From Thermococcus thermotolerans (GTDB lineage Archaea > Methanobacteriota_B > Thermococci > Thermococcales > Thermococcaceae): a DNA stretch of 64,000 nucleotides. Under the pieces are notes generated by a model that saw only the letters and a list, made by a program, of their open reading frames with translations, had not been told where the DNA came from and searched no databases. This document shows, piece after piece, positions 16,388-25,148 of the stretch. Position 1 is the stretch's first letter. The number at the start of each line of letters is the position of its first letter. The position numbers and the translations under genes are program-made. Location of the stretch: positions 1,798,001 to 1,862,000 of the forward strand of contig NZ_CP102602.1 in NCBI RefSeq assembly GCF_024707485.1, in the 5' to 3' direction.

Positions 16388-17674
16388 ATGACTCCGAATG
16401 GACAAGTAGCAGTGGCTGTTGCAGTGTTCATCTTTATCTACGCCCTGATAATCAGTGAAAGGGTTCACAGGACTGTTGCTGCCCTGTTTGGGGCATCAAT
16501 AGTGCTCTTTATGGGGGTCGTCCCCTGGGAGAAAATGCCAGAGTATCTTGACCTCGGCACGCTCCTCCTGCTTATCGGAATGATGATGATAGTCAACACG
16601 GCCAAGGAAAGCGGCCTCTTCGAGTTCATAGCGATAAAAACGGCGAAGTTTGCCAAGGGCAGTCCCATGAAGGTTCTCATACTGTTCTCCATAGTGACAG
16701 CCCTTGTAAGCTCCGTTCTCGACAACGTTACAACCGTCCTTCTCCTGACGCCGATGCTCCTCTATATAACCCGCCTAATGGACGTTAACCCGATTCCTTA
16801 CCTGCTGGCCGAGATATTCGCATCCAACATCGGCGGAACGGCAACGCTGATAGGTGACCCCCCCAACATAATGATAGGCTCGGCGGCTGGACTGAGCTTC
16901 ACCGAGTTCCTCCTGAACATGGGGCCCATAGCGGCCATAGACCTCCTCATAACCCTCGGTATAATATACCTTGTCTACCGGGACGCCATGAGGATAACCC
17001 CCGCGAAGATGGAGAGGATTCAGTCGACCATCCAGATGCTCAGGGAGGACGAGGCCATAAGGGACCGCTCCCTCTTCCGGAAGTCTGTCATCGTGATACT
17101 GGCCGTTGTGTTGCTGTTCTTCATTCACGACAGGCTTGGAATACACCCCGCCGTCGTGGCCCTCAGCGGCGCTTCGGTTCTCCTGCTATGGAGCAGGATG
17201 GAGCCCACGGAAGTCCTCGAAAAGATTGAGTGGACTGCCATATTCTTCTTCATGGGGCTCTTCATAGTCGTTGGTTCGCTCGTTGAGACCGGGGTCATAG
17301 ACGACGTTGCGCGCTGGCTTCTTGGCTACGTCCACACGACGGGACAGGCCATAGTGATGGTCACGTGGTTCTCGGCCATAGCTTCGGCCATAGTGGACAA
17401 CATACCCCTGACTGCGGCAATGATACCTCTGATAAAATCCATGAGCGTCTCCATGGACGTCTATCCCCTCTGGTGGGCGCTGTCCCTCGGGGCCTGTCTC
17501 GGTGGAAACGGCACCGCGATAGGTGCGAGCGCCAACATCGTCGTTCTGGGTATTGCCGCCAGGGAGAGGCTCAACATAACCTTCATGGACTTCCTTAAGA
17601 TAGGCCTTGTAATAATGCTGAGCACGGTCGGCGTGGGCATGGTTCTGATTTGGATAAGGTACATAGGGGTGTGA
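16388..17674 (+). CDS. ArsB/NhaD-type ion transporter (anion permease family)
   Basis: This 428-aa integral membrane protein has about 11 helices and belongs to the ArsB/NhaD (CitMHS/SLC13-like) permease superfamily. Typical motifs are SSVLDNVTTVLLLTPM, NIGGTATLIGDPPNIMIG and, in the second half, IVDNIPLTAAMIPL and GACLGGNGTAIGASANIV. These are the inverted-repeat ion-binding loops. Members carry arsenite, sulfate, citrate or exchange Na+/H+, and the substrate is not decided by sequence. ATG 16388 has GGTGG upstream, 11 bases after the first Usp gene. The third gene of the operon is a second Usp. Confidence 0.88.
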   Translation: MTPNGQVAVAVAVFIFIYALIISERVHRTVAALFGASIVLFMGVVPWEKMPEYLDLGTLLLLIGMMMIVNTAKESGLFEFIAIKTAKFAKGSPMKVLILFSIVTALVSSVLDNVTTVLLLTPMLLYITRLMDVNPIPYLLAEIFASNIGGTATLIGDPPNIMIGSAAGLSFTEFLLNMGPIAAIDLLITLGIIYLVYRDAMRITPAKMERIQSTIQMLREDEAIRDRSLFRKSVIVILAVVLLFFIHDRLGIHPAVVALSGASVLLLWSRMEPTEVLEKIEWTAIFFFMGLFIVVGSLVETGVIDDVARWLLGYVHTTGQAIVMVTWFSAIASAIVDNIPLTAAMIPLIKSMSVSMDVYPLWWALSLGACLGGNGTAIGASANIVVLGIAARERLNITFMDFLKIGLVIMLSTVGVGMVLIWIRYIGV

Positions 17675-17677
17675 TCT

Positions 17678-18127
17678 ATGAGGATACTCGTGCTCGTTGA
17701 TGGTTCGAAGTGGAGCCAGAAGGCAGCCCTGCACGCGATAGCCATAGCGAAGAGGAGGGGAGGTAAGCTCACGCTCTTCTCAGTATTGGATAGGAGGGAG
17801 GCCAAGGCTCTCGCCTTCAACATGGGGATACTGAGCCAGGATTTGAAAAATGTTCAGAAGTTCGAGGAGGAGATATGGAGGGAGATGAAAACCAGTATAA
17901 AGGACATAATGACGAACCTCCTTGAGGTCTGCCACCAGGAGGGTGTGAACTGTTCGATAAGGATCGTGGAGGGCTCGGCCAAGGACACCATACTTGAGGA
18001 GGCCAACTCCGGAAAGTACGGGCTTGTCGTCATGGGGGCCTACGGGAGGAGTGGAAAAACGAGGATAGGAAGCCTTCTGGAGGAGGTCGTTGGCTCGATA
18101 GAGCCTCCGGTGATGGTGGTTCGCTAG
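17678..18127 (+). CDS. Universal stress protein (UspA family)
   Basis: This 149-aa single UspA domain starts MRILVLVDGSKWSQKAALHA. It ends with the nucleotide-binding loop signature GLVVMGAYGRSGKTRIGSLLEEVVGSIEPPVMVV (G-2x-G-9x-G-S/T-like). The gene begins 3 bases after the transporter stop with the binding site GTGATCT, an almost perfect match to the archaeal 16S rRNA tail. Co-transcription with the transporter suggests an ATP-sensing regulatory partner. It overlaps the following minus-strand gene by 4 bases. Confidence 0.92.
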   Translation: MRILVLVDGSKWSQKAALHAIAIAKRRGGKLTLFSVLDRREAKALAFNMGILSQDLKNVQKFEEEIWREMKTSIKDIMTNLLEVCHQEGVNCSIRIVEGSAKDTILEEANSGKYGLVVMGAYGRSGKTRIGSLLEEVVGSIEPPVMVVR

Positions 18128-18378
18128 CGCTTCCAAAGTGCCAGAACAAAGAGAACTAAGACTATGACCTCCAGTGTGCCGACGGCTATGCTCACGTCTT
18201 TTTCTATCCACGCCGCCAGATGCAGGGTCTCTATGACCTTCTTTATTGCCAGCAGGAGGAACGCGGCTATCAGGTAGAGTGCCGCGCGGAGATGGCTCTT
18301 CTTATAAGCTATTAACGAGATCCCCGCAAGGGCCAGTGCGAGGATCAGTGCCGTGACTGTAAGTATGGTTTCGATCAT
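18124..18378 (-). CDS. Small three-helix membrane protein
   Basis: This 84-aa protein has three hydrophobic helices (about residues 3-23, 30-48 and 62-81) and short charged loops. I do not recognise a defined family. Small proteins of this layout often follow HTH regulator genes in archaea. Its start overlaps the stop of the upstream HTH gene by 4 bases (ATGA), so the two are translationally coupled. It may act as a membrane sensor for that regulator. That is inference from position only. Confidence 0.75.
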   Translation of the reverse strand: MIETILTVTALILALALAGISLIAYKKSHLRAALYLIAAFLLLAIKKVIETLHLAAWIEKDVSIAVGTLEVIVLVLFVLALWKR

Positions 18379-18884
18379 TCCTCATCACCCACGCTGGTGA
18401 GCAGATCTATCAGGTTGTCGGCCAGCTTCTCCCAGAGGCTCGGCCGGTAGTCCTTTATGACGCGCGCTATTATTCCCGGGTCGTATGAGAGGGTGTATAC
18501 CACGCTCTTCCCCTCCTTCCTGGCCTCGATGATGCCGAGCTTCAGGAGCTCTCCCATGTGGTAGCTCACGGTAGGCTGGCTGAGCCTTAGCCTTTTGGCT
18601 ATCTCGCTCTGGGTTAGGGGGCCTTCCATGAGGAGCAGGAGGATTCTCCTCCGGGTTTCGGTCGAGATTGCTATGATGAGCTTCTGGCACTCCCTTTCAA
18701 AGCCCGCAGGGAATATGTAGCGCCTCTTTCCGAGCTTCCTTGAAAACACCTTCTTTTCCTTCTCCAGCCGGTAGAGGTGGTACTGCAGGTCACCTATGCC
18801 TATTCCGAGCTCCCTTGCCAGCTCCCTGAAGGTTATCCCCGGTTTGCTCTGGATGTACTGGAGTATTTCATTACGCCTCTCCAT
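18375..18884 (-). CDS. Transcriptional regulator with two winged-helix domains (ArsR-like)
   Basis: The 169-aa product carries two HTH modules in tandem. Residues 1-55 form one winged helix (GITFRELARELGIGIGDLQYHLYRL). Residues 65-145 form an ArsR-type winged helix (LTQSEIAKRLRLSQPTVSYHMGELLKLGIIEARKEGKSVVYTL). Such double-HTH proteins are common archaeal repressors, and no ligand pocket can be inferred. ATG 18884 is preferred over GTG 18893. A TATA-like GTTTAAG lies so close that translation may be leaderless. It is divergent from tldD and followed by the small membrane protein with a 4-base overlap. Confidence 0.88.
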   Translation of the reverse strand: MERRNEILQYIQSKPGITFRELARELGIGIGDLQYHLYRLEKEKKVFSRKLGKRRYIFPAGFERECQKLIIAISTETRRRILLLLMEGPLTQSEIAKRLRLSQPTVSYHMGELLKLGIIEARKEGKSVVYTLSYDPGIIARVIKDYRPSLWEKLADNLIDLLTSVGDEE

Positions 18885-18966
18885 ACCCAACACTTAAACG
18901 CTTGTGGTTCATTCCTCTATGGGAACCCATATAAACGCTATCCCTTTTATGTCCATCGGTGGGAGG

Positions 18967-20328
18967 ATGGAGGATCTATTAAGAACCGCCGAGGAGCTCG
19001 CGGGACGTTACGGTATATTATATTATGAAATACGTGTAACACGAGTTACCGCATCACACCTCACGATGCAGAACGGCCAGCTGGAAGAGCTGGGGGTGAA
19101 CACCGAGGTGGGCATAGGGGTCAGGGCCTTCAACGGGGCGTGGGGATTTTCGAGCGCCAACGATATGAGCCGGGCCAGGGATGCCATAGAGACCGCCATG
19201 AAGATAGCGAAGCTTTCTAAGGGTGATTCGAGGATTTACCTCGGTGATCCTGTGAGGGATAGGGCGGAGATAAGGCCAAAAAGGAGCTTTCTGGATGTGG
19301 ATATCGAGGACAAGCTCGCCCTCGTAAAGGAGATCGATTCGCTCCTCCGTGGAGATGGTATATCCAACAGGAGCGTTTACTACGGTGACGGCCTCAAGGA
19401 GAGCTTTTACTTCAACTCCCTCGGAAGCGAGATAGAGACGGTCGTCCCGAGGCTGAGGCTGAGCTTCTCCGTGACTGCCAGGGGGAACGGCGAGATGCAG
19501 AGCTACTGGAAAAGCTTCGGAGGAACGGCCGGCTGGGAGCTGGTCGAAAGGATGGACCTGAGCCGCTGGACTTCCTTCGTGAGGGAGAAAGCGATTTCAC
19601 TTCTCCACGCCCAATCGCCCCCTTCCGGCGAGTTCGATATCATAATTGATCCCGAGCTTACCGGCGTCTTCATCCACGAGGCTTTGGGCCATGCCGTCGA
19701 GGCCGATTCCGTTAAGAACGGCGACAGCATCTTGGCTGGTAAGCTGGGTGAAAGAATAGCCGTCGAGGGGCTAACCGTCGTGGACGACCCAACGCTTCCG
19801 GGCAAGTTCGGCTCCTATGTTTACGATGACGAGGGGATAAAGGCCAAGAGGGTTGAGATAATAAAGAACGGCGTTCTGGTGAATTACCTCACCGACCGCG
19901 AGACGAGCGCTTTGCTCGGCCTCGAACCAAACGGTCACGGCAGGGCTCAGGGCTACAGCTATCAGCCCCTCGTGAGGATGAGCAACACCTACGTCGAGCC
20001 CGGAGACTGGAGCTTTGAGGAGATGGTCGAGGAGGTCAAGAACGGCCTCTACATGATAGGGGACAAGGGCGGCGAAGTTGACACGGCCAACGGCACCTTT
20101 ACCTTCGGTGCCAAGGAGGGTTACATAATCGAGAACGGCGAAATTAAAGCCCAGGTGAGGGATGTGGCACTCTCGGGCGGGATCCTCGACGTCCTGAAGA
20201 ACATCCGGGCCATAGGGAATGACCTCAGGATAGAGTTCCCGGGCTACTGCGGGAAGGGTCAGTGGGTTCCAGTGGATGACGGCGGGCCGCACGTTCTTAC
20301 ACGGGCCCTCGTGGGGGGATTGCGGTGA
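18967..20328 (+). CDS. tldD: TldD family zinc metalloprotease
   Basis: TldD is the catalytic subunit of the TldD/TldE heterodimer, which degrades unfolded peptides and in bacteria matures microcins. The 453-aa protein contains the zinc motif HEALGHAVEAD (HExxxH) near residue 238 and the downstream conserved Cys near the C terminus (GYCGKGQ). ATG 18967 follows GGTGGGAGG at close spacing. Frames open to 18904 lack a binding site. The gene overlaps tldE by 4 bases. A second, orphan TldD paralogue is at 51886. Confidence 0.93.
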   Translation: MEDLLRTAEELAGRYGILYYEIRVTRVTASHLTMQNGQLEELGVNTEVGIGVRAFNGAWGFSSANDMSRARDAIETAMKIAKLSKGDSRIYLGDPVRDRAEIRPKRSFLDVDIEDKLALVKEIDSLLRGDGISNRSVYYGDGLKESFYFNSLGSEIETVVPRLRLSFSVTARGNGEMQSYWKSFGGTAGWELVERMDLSRWTSFVREKAISLLHAQSPPSGEFDIIIDPELTGVFIHEALGHAVEADSVKNGDSILAGKLGERIAVEGLTVVDDPTLPGKFGSYVYDDEGIKAKRVEIIKNGVLVNYLTDRETSALLGLEPNGHGRAQGYSYQPLVRMSNTYVEPGDWSFEEMVEEVKNGLYMIGDKGGEVDTANGTFTFGAKEGYIIENGEIKAQVRDVALSGGILDVLKNIRAIGNDLRIEFPGYCGKGQWVPVDDGGPHVLTRALVGGLR

Positions 20329-21614
20329 TCGACGAGCTCATCGGCATACTCGAACGTGAGAACGTTGAGTGGGAGATTTACTGGGAGAAGGGACGGGGAG
20401 GTTCCTTCAGAATAGAGAGGGAGAGGCTTGAGCGCTCCCAGCGGAAGTTCCACTCCGGCATAGGCCTCCGCGTGGGCTATAATGGGAAGCTGGGCTTTTC
20501 CTACATAACCGGCCTTAACCACGAGCGGAAGACCCTTGAGGAGTTCGTGAAGAGAACCGTAAAGCTCGCCAGAGTTAGCGAGGTCCCCTTCAGTGGATTC
20601 CCGACCCCCTCCAGGGTGCCCCGCGTTGACGGGCTCTACGACGGGAGGATAGACGAGATTCCCTTTGAAGAGGCCCATTCCCTTGCCGGGGAGTTCGCTG
20701 CCAAGATGCGCGAGCTGAAAGATGACTCACTGACCCTCTCGGGTTCGATAGCCCTTGCGGTCAGCAATTACGGGATAGCGAACTCCAACGGAATTTTCTT
20801 TGAGGGAAGGGGCACCGGAATGAGCGTCTCTGCTTACGCCGTGAAGAGGGGTGAGCGGACGGGCTCCGGTTCGTACTATCAGGCCTATCGGTCACTCCAG
20901 CCCGTTGAGGAGCTTGAGAATGCCATCAAAAGGTCAATTGAAGAGGCAGAGCTCAGCTATCGCGCCAGGAAGGCGGAGCCTTACTCGGGTGAGATTCTTC
21001 TTGAGCCCGAGGCATTCCGCGCCATCCTTGGAATCTTTCTTGAGAACCTCTTCGGCGACGGTGTTTACTACGGGAGGAGCCGCTTTTCCAAGCCGGGGGA
21101 GAACGTGGCTCCGGAGGGACTGGAGGTCATTGACGACGCAACGATACCTGCGGGTGTCGGGAGCTTCCCCTTTGACGGTGAAGGAAACCCCGGCGAGAGG
21201 ACAGTTCTGGTGGAGGATGGCGTTATACGCTCGTTCCTTCTCGATGAGACTTACGCACGCTTTTTGAACATGGAGAGCACTGGAAACGCTGTCAGGGACT
21301 TCAGGACTATGCCCCATATCGGGACGAGCAACGTGGTGGTTGGGGCAGGAAGGGACAACCTGGAGGAGTTTGAGGGCGTAGTTGTTAAGAAGGTCTTCGG
21401 CGAGCACACTGCAAACCCGGTCAGCGGCGACTTCTCGCTGACCGTTGAGTTGGGCTACATTATCAAGGACGGAGATGTCATACCGTTCCGGGACAACATG
21501 CTCGTTGGAAACGCCTTCGGGTTCCTCCGCACTCTAAACGCAATAGGACGTAAAGTCTACAGAAAAGGCTCATTTTATTCGCCGAGGGTTCTTGGCATTG
21601 CCAAGCTCGTGTAA
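20325..21614 (+). CDS. tldE: TldE/PmbA family protein, partner of TldD
   Basis: This is the non-catalytic partner of TldD, 429 aa. It lacks the HExxxH motif but shares the fold. Conserved TldE segments include PAGVGSFPFDGEGNPGERT and the C-terminal NPVSGDFSLTVELGYI. Translation starts at GTG 20325 inside the tldD stop (GTGA), giving tight stoichiometric coupling. In family members the complex forms a narrow chamber admitting only unfolded substrates. The intact pair suggests a functional peptidase. Confidence 0.92.
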   Translation: MIDELIGILERENVEWEIYWEKGRGGSFRIERERLERSQRKFHSGIGLRVGYNGKLGFSYITGLNHERKTLEEFVKRTVKLARVSEVPFSGFPTPSRVPRVDGLYDGRIDEIPFEEAHSLAGEFAAKMRELKDDSLTLSGSIALAVSNYGIANSNGIFFEGRGTGMSVSAYAVKRGERTGSGSYYQAYRSLQPVEELENAIKRSIEEAELSYRARKAEPYSGEILLEPEAFRAILGIFLENLFGDGVYYGRSRFSKPGENVAPEGLEVIDDATIPAGVGSFPFDGEGNPGERTVLVEDGVIRSFLLDETYARFLNMESTGNAVRDFRTMPHIGTSNVVVGAGRDNLEEFEGVVVKKVFGEHTANPVSGDFSLTVELGYIIKDGDVIPFRDNMLVGNAFGFLRTLNAIGRKVYRKGSFYSPRVLGIAKLV

Positions 21615-21678
21615 ATTTCGATTTTCCTAGGTAAGCTTTTATAGTTACACGTCTTAAAAGCTACTTGGGTGCGTGTGT

Positions 21679-22341
21679 ATGGCATACCGCGGGATTGACG
21701 TGATACTCTTCAATATCCGGCCCGGTGAGACTGTGCTCGTCGAGTACAGTTCGGTGTCCTCCCCGGAAATACTTCTGTACCTGATCTGCAGGGGGTGCAC
21801 GAATGCCGGCCACCCGGTTCTCATCGATGACATCTCCGATACCTTCGCCGAATACGTGACCCGGCTTGAACTGATGGGGCTGGATACGGATGATTTAATG
21901 GAGATTCCTGTGATAAAGATAGGCGGTAGCAGGGAGTTTGGCAACGTCGTCGGAAGGGTGGAGGTGGACAAGTACTCCCTCGACTTCAAGTATTACGGCA
22001 AGATATACGACAAGGTCGTGCCTGAAAAGGTAGTGTGCAACCCGGTTCTCGGGATACACAAGCTCTTCGTGGCACTTGAGCGGCAGGACGTGATAAGGCT
22101 CGTCCGCAACATCTCGACTTTTGTCGGAAGGAAGAGTCGCTTTGCCCTCTACTTCATAAACCGCGACGTGCTGGAGAAAAGAACCCCGGAGCTCCTGCCC
22201 CTCCTTGAGGAGACCGCGAGTACCGTACTCCGGTGGGAAGCTGAGAGTGGTAACTACCGCCTGATGGCAATAAAGGCAGCCAGTGACGAGATACTCGGGG
22301 CGGTCGTTTCCCTGAACTTCAAGGATGTCAAGGGAACGTGA
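21679..22341 (+). CDS. DUF257 family protein
   Basis: This 220-aa protein belongs to DUF257, a family largely restricted to Thermococcales and without known function. It begins with a strand-rich region (VILFNIRPGETVLVEYSS) and a Rossmann-like alternation of strands and helices. Members are sometimes compared with RecA-like or KaiC-like folds, but no Walker motif is visible here. ATG 21679 is preceded by GGGTGCG. The promoter-like AGCTTTTATAGTT at about 21633 fits. It is flanked by tldE and the CGTase-like gene on the same strand but appears monocistronic. Confidence 0.8.
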   Translation: MAYRGIDVILFNIRPGETVLVEYSSVSSPEILLYLICRGCTNAGHPVLIDDISDTFAEYVTRLELMGLDTDDLMEIPVIKIGGSREFGNVVGRVEVDKYSLDFKYYGKIYDKVVPEKVVCNPVLGIHKLFVALERQDVIRLVRNISTFVGRKSRFALYFINRDVLEKRTPELLPLLEETASTVLRWEAESGNYRLMAIKAASDEILGAVVSLNFKDVKGT

Positions 22342-22361
22342 AGTTTTTAAGGCTACATTCT

Positions 22362-22378
22362 TATCACTCCTGGTGATA
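22362..22378 (+). promoter_or_regulatory. TGM operator (TATCAC-N5-GTGATA) of the CGTase-like gene
   Basis: TATCAC (22362-22367) and GTGATA (22373-22378) flank TCCTG. This matches exactly the Thermococcales-Glycolytic-Motif bound by TrmB-type regulators (Tgr in T. kodakarensis, TrmBL1 in Pyrococcus). It lies downstream of the TATA element at about 22342-22348 and covers the predicted start of transcription and the ribosome binding site. In published Tgr work this position means repression, relieved by maltodextrins. Confidence 0.88.
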
Positions 22379-22380
22379 TT

Positions 22381-24537
22381 GTGAGGTCAGTTCTGGTAAC
22401 CCTTATCGTCCTGATGCTCTTGGTGCCTTTGGCGGAAGCTTACAGTGTTCCCGAGAGGGGCGTAGTCTATCAGGTGATGGTTGACCGATTCTACGATGGG
22501 AATCAGAGCAACAACGAGCCCTTCTACGACCCGACCCACACAAGCTACCGCCTCTACTGGGGAGGTGACCTGGAAGGCCTGACAGAAAAGCTCGACTACA
22601 TAGCGAGCCTCGGCGTCTCCATGATATGGGTCTCTCCGCTCAACGACAACATAAACAAAATGGCACACGGCTCTGCCCCCTACCACGGCTACTGGACGCG
22701 CGACTACAAACGCATAGAGGAGCACTTCGGAACCTGGAAGGATTTCAGGGAGCTAGTGGAGGAAGCCAAGAAGAGGGGCATGTGCGTAATCGTTGACTAC
22801 GTCCCCAACCACTCCAACCCTGCAATGGACGGCGAGTTTGGAGCTCTCTACGACAACGGCACGTTTGTAACGGACTACTACCGAGACACCAGGAACGCCA
22901 GTGTTAATCCCTACACGGGCATCAGGGAGGACATCTACCACCACAACGGCAACATTTTCACCTGGTCTGGAGTCCCCCTCAAGTACGCCAACCTCTTCGG
23001 CTTAGCTGACTTCAACCAGCTCAACCCGTGGGTCGATTCGTACCTCACCGAGGGGGCGATGCTCTTTGCCGATTCAGGTGCCTGCGGCTTCAGGATCGAC
23101 GCCGTCAAGCACATGGAACTCGGCTGGCTGGAGGCCTTTTATCTGCGCCTCTACTCCAAAGGGCCACTCTTCATCTACGGGGAGTACTACTCGCTCTCTC
23201 CGGAAAGGAGCGACGACCTTCACGAGCTCTACCGCTACTCCAATGTCTCACCGGTCCTCAACATACCGATAAGGGAGGACATAGTGAGGACCTTCGGCTT
23301 CGTGGGAAGCCTTGAAACCCTCTCCAGAACGCTTGAGGATTACTACTCCCTTTTCGTCTATCCGAACAAACAGGTTAACTTCCTCGACAGCCACGACCTC
23401 GTCCGCTTCCTCAACGCGGCAAAGCGGGACGACGCGGTGGAGCGCTTCCACATGGCCCTGGCACTGACGATGACCCTACCCGGGATCCCGGTGATATACT
23501 ACGGCGATGAGAGCTACCTGGTGAGCAAAGACGGAAAGGGCGACCCCTACAACCGGCCGATGATGGCCTTCAACAACACCACCGAGGCCGCCCATATAAT
23601 CAGAACCTTAGCTGAGCTGAGAAAGACCAACGATGCTCTGGCCTTTGGAGACTTCAGAACGGTTTACGCCAACTACTCTGTATGGGCCTTTGAGAGAACC
23701 TTCGGAAGCCATAGACTCCTTGTGGTTATGAACAAGGGCTCGCCTGTGGGTCTGACCCTCAACCTCGGCTGGCCCGACGGAAAGTACCGCGACGCCCTCT
23801 ACGGGGCCGAGATGAGCGTTTCGGATGGAAGGGCCTCCCTCGAACTCGGACGCAACGGCTTCTACGTCTTCCACATCGAAGGGGAGCAAAAAGAACCCCT
23901 CATAGGTTCGGTAACCCCTTACATTGCCCAGCCCGGTCAGAGAATCCTCATAGGTGGGGCCGGCTTCGGCTCCTCCGGAAGGGTCATCATCGGTGGCGTT
24001 GAGGCGAGGGTCCTCTCGTGGAATTCGACCGAGATACTCGTTGAGGTTCCCGAGGTGAAAAGTCAAAAAGCGTGGCTCGACGTCGTAGTCAAAACCGGGA
24101 GGAAGGCCAGCGAACCGGCAAAGCTGCGCTACTATTCGGGGAACGACATTCCGGTGCTGTTGGCTTTTAACGCGAGCCTTGTGAATGTGTCTTTTTCGGG
24201 AACCCTCTGGATCAGGGGCAACCTGTCGGAGCTGGCCGAGCCGAGGCCGCTCCTTAAATCATCGACGGGCTACTACTTCACCGTCGCCCCTCTCCCCAAC
24301 GGAACGGCATTCTCGGCGGAGCTCTACACCGGCTCTCCGTGGGGGGAGCTTGAACCCCTCAACGTCACCCTCTACGGCTTCCTGAACTCCACGGTTGTTG
24401 TCCTTAGGGATGAGCCTTCCATCGTTGCAATGCCAACGACGACAGTCCAGAAACCCACCGGAGAGAACGCCCTCCCATACCTCCTCGTTGCCCTCCTGCT
24501 CGGGGCGGCTCTGATAATCTGGAAGAAAAGGGGTTAA
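22381..24537 (+). CDS. Secreted GH13 cyclodextrin glucanotransferase-like / alpha-amylase
   Basis: This extracellular starch-active enzyme has 718 aa. After a signal peptide (LVTLIVLMLLVPLAEA) it shows the GH13 regions DYVPNHSNP, GFRIDAVKHM (nucleophile Asp), FIYGEYYS (acid/base Glu) and FLDSHDLVRF (transition-state Asp). The early segment GVVYQVMVDRFYDGNQSNN is typical of cyclodextrin glucanotransferases. A TIG/IPT domain (about 500-580), a CBM20-like domain and a C-terminal hydrophobic helix followed by WKKRG complete it, so the enzyme may be membrane-anchored. GTG 22381 is set by GGTGATA. The TGM operator implies derepression on maltodextrin. An ordinary alpha-amylase or maltogenic amylase remains possible. 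Confidence 0.88.
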   Translation: MRSVLVTLIVLMLLVPLAEAYSVPERGVVYQVMVDRFYDGNQSNNEPFYDPTHTSYRLYWGGDLEGLTEKLDYIASLGVSMIWVSPLNDNINKMAHGSAPYHGYWTRDYKRIEEHFGTWKDFRELVEEAKKRGMCVIVDYVPNHSNPAMDGEFGALYDNGTFVTDYYRDTRNASVNPYTGIREDIYHHNGNIFTWSGVPLKYANLFGLADFNQLNPWVDSYLTEGAMLFADSGACGFRIDAVKHMELGWLEAFYLRLYSKGPLFIYGEYYSLSPERSDDLHELYRYSNVSPVLNIPIREDIVRTFGFVGSLETLSRTLEDYYSLFVYPNKQVNFLDSHDLVRFLNAAKRDDAVERFHMALALTMTLPGIPVIYYGDESYLVSKDGKGDPYNRPMMAFNNTTEAAHIIRTLAELRKTNDALAFGDFRTVYANYSVWAFERTFGSHRLLVVMNKGSPVGLTLNLGWPDGKYRDALYGAEMSVSDGRASLELGRNGFYVFHIEGEQKEPLIGSVTPYIAQPGQRILIGGAGFGSSGRVIIGGVEARVLSWNSTEILVEVPEVKSQKAWLDVVVKTGRKASEPAKLRYYSGNDIPVLLAFNASLVNVSFSGTLWIRGNLSELAEPRPLLKSSTGYYFTVAPLPNGTAFSAELYTGSPWGELEPLNVTLYGFLNSTVVVLRDEPSIVAMPTTTVQKPTGENALPYLLVALLLGAALIIWKKRG

Positions 24538-25112
24538 ATCTGTTCCAGTAGCTTCTTTCTCTTTTCCTCGTACTCTTCGGCGCTTATAATGCCCATGTCG
24601 TAGAGCTCCTTCAGCTTCTTGAGTTTCTCGATGGGGTCTTCCTTCTTCTCCAGCGCAGGGGGATGCTGAACCGTGGCTCCAGCCGAGACGACCCTGCTCA
24701 CGAACTCCTTGGGCTTCTTCAGAACCCATGTCTCGTGGGTCAGGCCCTTCTTGACCTCTATCGTTACCGGCTCGACGGCTATCGCGTTGAGGGCGTCCTT
24801 TATGGAGTTTATCGCGTTTTTCGCCTGCTCCTTGTTCATCCAGCCGAGCTTGAGCCTTATGTTCTCCTCGCCCTTTATGAGGAACTCGGATGATATGACG
24901 CCCAGCTCAACGGTGACCTCCTCAAGCTTCTGATAGGGTATGGCCTTCATGTCGTACCTTCCGAGGACTTTCTCATCGATGTAGATTATTCTCCTGTCCG
25001 TTATTACCAGCCACTTCGGCTTTTCAAGGCTGACCTTTTTTCTGACGGTAAACAGAACCTTTTCATCCGGTTCTAAATGCCGGACAACGGCCTTTGGAAG
25101 GTTTGCACCCAT
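24534..25112 (-). CDS. PH-domain-like protein with C-terminal SHOCT motif
   Basis: This 192-aa soluble protein has an N-terminal bacterial PH-like (YdbS/bPH) fold (PDEKVLFTVRKKVSLEKPKWLVITDRRIIYID) spanning about residues 12-110. It ends with a SHOCT motif (DPIEKLKKLKELYDMGIISAEEYEEKRKKLL). SHOCT tails are short helical hairpins linked to oligomerisation, and the function is not known. ATG 25112 has GGTGAG upstream. The gene ends in a 4-base convergent overlap with the CGTase-like gene and is probably transcribed alone. Confidence 0.85.
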   Translation of the reverse strand: MGANLPKAVVRHLEPDEKVLFTVRKKVSLEKPKWLVITDRRIIYIDEKVLGRYDMKAIPYQKLEEVTVELGVISSEFLIKGEENIRLKLGWMNKEQAKNAINSIKDALNAIAVEPVTIEVKKGLTHETWVLKKPKEFVSRVVSAGATVQHPPALEKKEDPIEKLKKLKELYDMGIISAEEYEEKRKKLLEQI

Positions 25113-25148
25113 GACTCTCACCGTATTATCCTCGGATGCGGGAGTATA

